Below are positions 23,942 to 28,122 of a stretch of 28,122 nucleotides of DNA, piece by piece. How positions within the stretch are numbered: position 1 is the stretch's first letter; each line of letters opens with the position of its first letter. The DNA is from an uncultured Collinsella sp. (GTDB lineage: Bacteria; Actinomycetota; Coriobacteriia; Coriobacteriales; Coriobacteriaceae), in NCBI GenBank assembly GCA_902476475.1, contig CABSDO010000014.1, positions 1 to 28,122 on the forward strand. The letters run 5' to 3'. The notes beneath the pieces are model-generated. The model was not told the DNA's origin, made no database searches, and saw only the letters and a list, made by a program, of their open reading frames with translations. The position numbers and the translations under genes were made by a program.

Positions 23942-24025
23942 CTACTGAACGTTGTCGGTGCGCAGCCTCGCGTGGCGCTCGTAGGGGAAGTCCAGGTAGG
24001 TCAGCGCGTCGGCCTCTGCCTCCTG
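23942..24025 (-). mobile_element. IS256-family transposase, C-terminal fragment
   Basis: Minus-strand reading gives QEAEADALTYLDFPYERHAR followed by LRTDNVQ and then a TAG. This is the conserved 'FP..HR..LRTxNxxER' block of IS256 transposases, with TAG where the conserved Glu codon would be expected. It is on the same strand as the N-terminal fragment at 21.7 kb but in the wrong order to be its other half, so it derives from a separate insertion or a rearrangement. Confidence 0.7.
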
Positions 24026-24083
24026 TTACCGTTCATGGGAAATCGGTCAATTGGGAGCGCGGTGGAAATCCTGGACCGTGTTC

Positions 24084-24320
24084 CTACGCTACAAGACCTA
24101 GGCTTCTTCGGTACTGCATCGGGCTCATATAGCCCAGGTCGCTCTTGCAGCGCTTGTCGCGATACCAGACCAGATAGGCGTACAGCATCTTCATGAATTC
24201 CCCCATGCCAACATCGTCCCAGCCCCTTCCGTAGAAGAGCTCCACCTTCAGCCTGCCGAAGCCCTCCGTCCTTGAATTGTCGGGTGAGCACCCCTTTCTC
24301 GACATCGAGCGCGCGAGGTC
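24084..24320 (-). mobile_element. IS3-family transposase, C-terminal fragment
   Basis: The minus-strand reading DLARSMSRKGCSPDNSRTEG, then FGRLKVELFYGRGWDDV, then YAYLVWYRDKRCKSDLGYMS and SPMQYRRSLGLVA is the end of an IS3-type OrfB integrase. The family has EGFFGRLK here; one Phe is missing (a 3-bp deletion). The N-terminal domain and the first two catalytic acids are absent. The flank 24050-24072, GCGCGGTGGAAATCCTGGAC, may be the remaining terminal repeat. Confidence 0.8.
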
Positions 24321-24359
24321 CTGGGCGGCGCATAGCCGATCCGGCCCTGCCACCGGTAG

Positions 24360-24780
24360 TGGCCGCCGCGGTCGCTGGCTTACGCCTTGAGGAAGCGCGC
24401 CCGGGACCTCGGCCCCTACGAGGCATCGGCATTGTGCCAGCTTCGATCGGAGGCGGGCTGCTCGAGCCTCATGACCGCATACGACCTCAAAGAGGACTTC
24501 TTCGACATCTACGACGAGCACCCGCTCTCGCGGGAGGATGCCGAGGATGCATTCGATGCGTGGAAGGCATCCATCCCCGATGACAAGGCCTACGATCCCT
24601 TCCGGGGGCTTGCGAAGGCCGTGGAGAACCACCGCGAGTTCATATTTAACTACCGGGATTGTCCGAGCCGCATCTCGAACGGTTACACGGAATGCGCGAA
24701 CCGCCTCATCAACGAGACTAACATGATAGGGCGTGGCCACTCCTTCGAGACGCTGCGCGCGCGTACGCTCTATCGCAGTT
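24360..24780 (+). mobile_element. ISL3-family transposase, C-terminal fragment
   Basis: The plus-strand reading YDLKEDFFDIYDEHPLSRED, AFDAWKASIPDD, NHREFIFNYRDCPSRISNGY and TECANRLINETNMIGRGHSF matches the C-terminal part of ISL3-type transposases, ending ETLRARTLYR. The DDE motif's first two acids and the zinc-finger N-terminus are missing. It is fused at about 24780 to an IS30 fragment, so the two elements were joined by a deletion or insertion. Confidence 0.8.
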
Positions 24781-25790
24781 TGTCCCGTCACAGAGGTATG
24801 GCCCTACGCCTGTCATCTCGGCTGTCGGAACAGGAGTGGGTGCGGTTACCCCAAGTGTCGCTACGACGCTGCCTATCGCACCCGCCTGTCCGCGGCCCGT
24901 GAAGGGTTATGTCTCACCGCTGACGAGCTCGCCGCCATGGTCGCGATTGCGGTCCCTTTGTTTAGGCGGGGGCAGTGTTACGAGACCATATGGGCCACAC
25001 ATGCTGACGAGCTTCCTGTGTGCGTGCGCAGTGCCTGCTCCTATCAGGAGAGGGACAGGCGCGCCTTACCTGCTTCTCCCGCGAAAGGACCGTATGAGGA
25101 AGCGTAAGCGCAGGGATGTCGAAGGTGCTGGGCGCGACGGGGTTGACCGCACTGGCCGTACCTACGCCGAATTCGAGGCGCTCTCGCTTGCCGACAGGTC
25201 GCGCGTGGTCCAATGTGACTCCGTTGAGGGCTACGAGCGCAACACCTACGACATCCTGAGCGCACACATCGTGGCCCGGGCGTTCCAAATCTATTTGCGC
25301 AAGCGTCATGCCAGCTCCGGCAGCCATCGTTGCCTGCCTCGACCATATAGAGAGTCTCATAGGCTCTGTTGCTGCCTTCGAGGCTATCTTCGGCATCCTG
25401 CTAGTCGATTGAGGAGTCGAGTTCGATGATTGGAAGGGCCTGGAGCGCTGGTGTCTCGAAAGCGGAGCTCGGCGCTGCCGCGTGTTCTGCTGCGACGCGA
25501 TGAGATCCAACCAGTAGTCGGCATGTGAGCGCAACCACGAGCAGCTCAGGCGCATTCTGCCCAAAAGCCGTAGTGGCGGTGCTCTGAGCCCCTACGACGT
25601 TGTAGTATGCTGCAGCCACGTAAACTCTTGCCCGCTTGCTGGACTCGCTGGCAGGTGTCCATTCGAGCTCCTCGGAGACCTGTTGCTGTGCGGCATCGGA
25701 TGATCGCTTCGGGCTGTCCCTCGACAGCGAGCTCGCCGTCTCGCCCGATAAGGGGTCATCCCCGACGGGGTGGTACCAGGCCTACGAGCG
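24780..25790 (+). mobile_element. IS30-family transposase, degraded (frameshifts and stops)
   Basis: Reconstructing across frames gives CPVTEVWPYACHLGCRNRSG, KCRYDAAYRTRLSAAREGL, ELPVCVRS, then RTYAEFEALSLADRSRVVQC, HIESLIGSVAAFEAIFGI, WKGLERWCLESGARRCRVF, ERNHEQLRRILPK and SHVNSCPLAGLAGRCPFELL. This is the body and C-terminus of an IS30-type transposase, with the DDE acids at CDSVEG, LLVD and ERNHEQ. A 2-bp loss near 25039, another shift near 25315, TGA after LLVD, a TAG after AMRSNQ and later stops make it dead. The N-terminal HTH is missing. Confidence 0.8.
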
Positions 25791-25815
25791 GGGCGAAGGC
25801 TCTTGGGCCGCCGGG

Positions 25816-25869
25816 TGTCAGTGGTAGCGTGAAACTGAACACTTGTTCAGTTTCACGCTACCACTGACA
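25816..25869. repeat. perfect 25-bp inverted repeat with 4-bp centre
   Basis: Arms 25816-25840 and 25845-25869 are exact reverse complements around ACTT; the outer ends are TGTCAGTGG and CCACTGACA. The outward TG...CA ends and length suit insertion-sequence terminal repeats placed face to face, as if the whole interior had been deleted. No target duplication is seen on either side, and no T-run follows either arm, so an ordinary terminator is unlikely. The next 199 bp (25870-26068) hold no gene I can support. Confidence 0.9.
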
Positions 25870-26068
25870 GTTCGCAAGCTTCATTATGAATTCAGGGTAC
25901 CTCATCTTGTCGATGCGGGATTGGCGCCCAGAGCCGGGGTCCCGCCAGAGTGCGATACGCCGTGTGCCGAACATGCAGGCGCGACCGTTGACGCCTTCTT
26001 CTCTTCTGCCGGAATCCACGCAGAAAGCATTCTGTACGACAGGCTATGCCAGGTGTTCTACCAAATGG

Positions 26069-26371
26069 TCATTTTATCTTTCTATAATGAGGCGAGATTC
26101 TATCCAAGAATCCGACATGTCGCTCTTCATCGATGCCGAGGACCGTTAAGTCGACTACTCTACCGGTCTCGTTACCTAACTTTTGGGATATCTGTTCGCA
26201 TCCGGAGACAAGTTGATCGGAATATTTCGAGTACAGTAGCAGCAAATCAATATCACTGTCTGCACTGAGCTCTGAACCACTCAGCGCAGATCCGAACAGA
26301 TAGACATGATCAAACTGAGAGAACAGTTCTAGGTTGCTGTCGAGAATGTCTATGAGTCTCAAATAGTTCAT
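26069..26371 (-). CDS. minimal nucleotidyltransferase domain protein
   Basis: Small polymerase-beta-type nucleotidyltransferase (100 aa). The motif GSALSG at 27-32, followed by SDIDLLLLY with DID at 40-42, and Asp74 in GRVVDLTVLG mark a metal-binding active site. The GS-to-DXD spacing is eleven residues, one more than in MntA. No HEPN gene is adjacent; instead its ATG overlaps the stop of the upstream HNH gene as ATGA, so the two are co-translated. The pair is markedly lower in GC than most of the window. It might AMPylate or otherwise modify the HNH protein; that is inference. Confidence 0.8.
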   Translation of the reverse strand: MNYLRLIDILDSNLELFSQFDHVYLFGSALSGSELSADSDIDLLLLYSKYSDQLVSGCEQISQKLGNETGRVVDLTVLGIDEERHVGFLDRISPHYRKIK

Positions 26372-27564
26372 AGTTTGCGAACGAATGGGAAGAAGCTATC
26401 CATATCGAGGAGCTTCACGTTAATTTGCCCCGCAAACACCTGGGCTTCTTCGGAGATGCATTGCTTACCGTTCCATCTATGCAAGTTGACGACAACGGTA
26501 TGTTCTGCCGGTGCTAAACGGGCCAACTCTGCATAGCTCAGACAGTATTCGTATACGAATAAGAAGCATTTTCCTTTCGCTATATATTCTCTAAGGTTTG
26601 TCTTCGACTTGCGAGTTGCTTTCTTTCCGCACAGGCGGAAGTACTTTAGGGCAAAAATCAAGCTGTCTAGCCTCATCTCGGCACGCCTGAAGCAGCGGGC
26701 GTCATAGTACATCTGTCGGATACGCGGCGTATCGTCAAGATAAACTACCGCCTCTTTCCCGTTTTCTATTATTTGCAACAATGGATGTTCTGCATCTAGA
26801 GAAACATCTATAAATCGCCCCTGTTCGTCAAGCTTTTTGATTAGCAGCTCTAGGGATTCTGCAGAGGGGAGCAGGTCACCTTCTATGGGCTGGATTCCGA
26901 AGATGGAGTTGATGACCTCGGGGAAAAGAATAGACCTTTGTCTTTCCGTATTATCTCTGGTGGCTTCGAACTCCTTAGCATGGTCGATAAAATCGCGGAC
27001 AGCGGCCTGGTTGGAGAAGGAATTGTCCTTGTGGTTCTGGAACAGGCACAAGTTCGATTCGAACAGCGTGCAAAGTTTTCGGTTGTTGACGATTATTTCC
27101 TTTTCAAAAACATCCCACAGTCTTCGCTTGTCCTTCATGTAGTAATTCTCATATATCGACTTGTTTCGGGCGAGCAGAGGTGCGGCCTCTTTGCGCAGGT
27201 CGTCGAAGGAACTGAACGTCTTTCCGAAAACGCGATCAATTTCTGCGTGACGAATCGACTTCCATTTCCTCACTTCATCTGCCGTGAAAGCGGAGTTTTT
27301 GTCGAAATTCGTATGGCAGTTTGGACAGATGAGAATAAGGTTGTCGAACGTGTTCTCTGCGCTTTTGCAATATGGGACGATATGGGCTCGTTCAGCAATG
27401 TCTCCATTGCTGATGAATAGATCGGCCCGACAATCTGGATTCATGAATTTGCCGGCAGACTCCGCCCAGAGTCTTCGCTCGACATATGCTGAGATTGGCT
27501 TTCTGCTTGTCTTCGACACTTTCCGTCCCCGCTTTGACCTCTTCGATTGACGATTAACTGTCAT
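26368..27564 (-). CDS. HNH endonuclease family protein
   Basis: A 398-aa protein with a basic N-terminal tail (1-22) and an HNH nuclease domain at about 25-110. Visible residues: RLWAESAGKF, Cys45, AHIVPY with His61, DNLILICPNCHTNFD with Asn75, Cys80, Cys83 and His84. The usual first Cys of the N-terminal zinc pair (after SGG/SAG) is replaced by Phe40, so that site may be altered; the HNH core is present. The remaining 280 residues I do not recognise: mostly helical, with ADLxDSLIFALKYFRLCGKK-like stretches. It uses codons such as AGA and ATA often and has a lower GC content, consistent with recent transfer. It precedes and overlaps the nucleotidyltransferase gene. A restriction or defence role is plausible but not shown. 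Confidence 0.8.
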   Translation of the reverse strand: MTVNRQSKRSKRGRKVSKTSRKPISAYVERRLWAESAGKFMNPDCRADLFISNGDIAERAHIVPYCKSAENTFDNLILICPNCHTNFDKNSAFTADEVRKWKSIRHAEIDRVFGKTFSSFDDLRKEAAPLLARNKSIYENYYMKDKRRLWDVFEKEIIVNNRKLCTLFESNLCLFQNHKDNSFSNQAAVRDFIDHAKEFEATRDNTERQRSILFPEVINSIFGIQPIEGDLLPSAESLELLIKKLDEQGRFIDVSLDAEHPLLQIIENGKEAVVYLDDTPRIRQMYYDARCFRRAEMRLDSLIFALKYFRLCGKKATRKSKTNLREYIAKGKCFLFVYEYCLSYAELARLAPAEHTVVVNLHRWNGKQCISEEAQVFAGQINVKLLDMDSFFPFVRKL

Positions 27565-27708
27565 TTAAGAATATGTTATCCAATGATTGGGCCACCGTCA
27601 GGCTTCAAGTGAAGATTATTGAACGGGGAGGTAAATGGAGCACTAAAGAAGTAGACATTCGGCAGCTTTAAGCCCCAGGGTTAACGAATCGCGTGCCGAA
27701 TGACGCTG

Positions 27709-28050
27709 CTATAGGCTGTCAAGTCCTTTATCGGACGACATTTTAGCATTCAAGTAGCGGTCGTATTCGCGTCTGATTTCCTCGTGGGGGCATACTTCTC
27801 TTTCTATTTCGCTGAGCCTTACATTCGGCACGTTAAGCTCTCGGGCAACCTGCTTTTGGGTCAATCCGAGCGATTTTCGCATGTCCGCCAGTATCGAGCC
27901 CCGGGCGTACTTCAACCTCATGGGGCGCCGCAACGTTGGGTAAACCTCCCTGGCTGTGAACCTCTTAAGGCAGCGCATGATCTCTCGCTTTGTCTTGCCG
28001 TCGGACTTGCGCTTCGCCATGTAGGCGAGCGTTCTCTCGTCCCCGCGCAT
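27709..28050 (-). pseudogene. IS110-type transposase C-terminal fragment fused to an HTH segment
   Basis: The reading RGDERTLAYMAKRKSDGKTK, then REIMRCLKRFTAREVYPTLR, resembles the C-terminal end of IS110-family transposases. It continues in frame into ILADMRKSLGLTQKQVAREL, then LNVPNVRLSEIER, a Cro/C1-like helix-turn-helix, and ends ISSDKGLDSL-like at TGA... (stop 27709). The HTH might belong to the transposase tail or be a separate gene beginning at the in-frame ATG 27921, which lacks a ribosome site. The 5' side joins an IS30 fragment near 28055. The gap 27565-27708 holds only the HNH leader. Confidence 0.55.
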
Positions 28051-28055
28051 CCTGT

Positions 28056-28122
28056 GTTAGTCATGCCGTCGTAGCCCGCCGAGACCCAGCGGTAGATGGT
28101 CGAGGGCGACAGGTCCACCGGC
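28056..28122 (-). mobile_element. IS30-family transposase fragment (runs off window)
   Basis: On the minus strand, PVDLSPSTIYRWVSAGYDGM followed by TN matches the 'LSxSTIYRWVxAGYxGMTN' block of IS30 transposases. It runs off the right edge and is joined out of frame to the IS110-type fragment near 28055. Confidence 0.7.

Noticed and set aside
24084..24791. 235-residue minus-strand frame spanning the IS3 fragment
   Set aside because: Only the last 79 residues or so are IS3 transposase; the rest is antisense to the ISL3 fragment.
25843..26268. 141-residue plus-strand frame after the 25-bp repeat
   Set aside because: It starts inside the repeat and runs antisense through the nucleotidyltransferase gene; no motif is visible.
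27573..27671. 32-codon open frame (MLSNDWATVRLQ start) upstream of the HNH gene
   Set aside because: No ribosome site, no recognisable similarity, and it covers the HNH leader; may be a chance frame or the tail of a lost gene.

Overview
The window looks like a moderately high-GC Gram-positive chromosome from the class Coriobacteriia, possibly Collinsella. This is an inference: a SUF-only Fe-S operon with an Rrf2 regulator, a sortase-type surface protein, a large tandem GT2 glycosyltransferase cluster, GTG/TTG starts, and insertion-sequence remnants of types I associate with that group. No rRNA, tRNA or CRISPR array was seen.

Layout. (1) 1-4042, minus strand: sufC-sufB-sufD-sufS, tightly packed, with sufS running off the left edge. 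A divergent Rrf2/IscR-type regulator lies at 4263-4694, and two related dyad sites sit between it and sufC. (2) 4704-5397: a nucleotidyltransferase/HEPN toxin-antitoxin pair of the MntA/HepT kind. (3) 5526-7304: a secreted, sortase-anchored protein with a lysozyme-like N-terminal domain. (4) 7509-9305: an AAA-ATPase-like protein whose nuclease-like C-terminus looks degenerate. (5) 9330-18674: a surface-polysaccharide locus. A GT2 enzyme and an acyltransferase are on the minus strand, then five GT2-type genes follow in one plus-strand run, including a near-duplicate pair and a large two-domain enzyme. (6) 18675-28122: an accessory region built from remnants. It holds a broken RhuM-like gene, an intact AAA ATPase, an HTH fragment, an intact trypsin-like protease, an IS256 5' fragment, the 3' end of a BREX pglX methyltransferase, an unknown gene with apparent frameshifts, a small hypothetical gene, a chain of IS256/IS3/ISL3/IS30 fragments, a perfect 25-bp inverted repeat with a 4-bp centre, and a lower-GC HNH nuclease/nucleotidyltransferase pair. 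It ends in IS110 and IS30 fragments.

How the genes fit together. The Suf proteins assemble Fe-S clusters (SufS supplies sulfur, SufB/C/D form the scaffold) and the Rrf2 protein, with three cysteines, probably senses cluster status and controls the divergent promoters. The glycosyltransferases and acyltransferase probably build and decorate a cell-surface glycan. The right third resembles a worn defence/mobile island: only the ATPase, the protease, the 116-residue gene, and the HNH/NTase pair look intact, while the BREX gene and all transposases are fragments.
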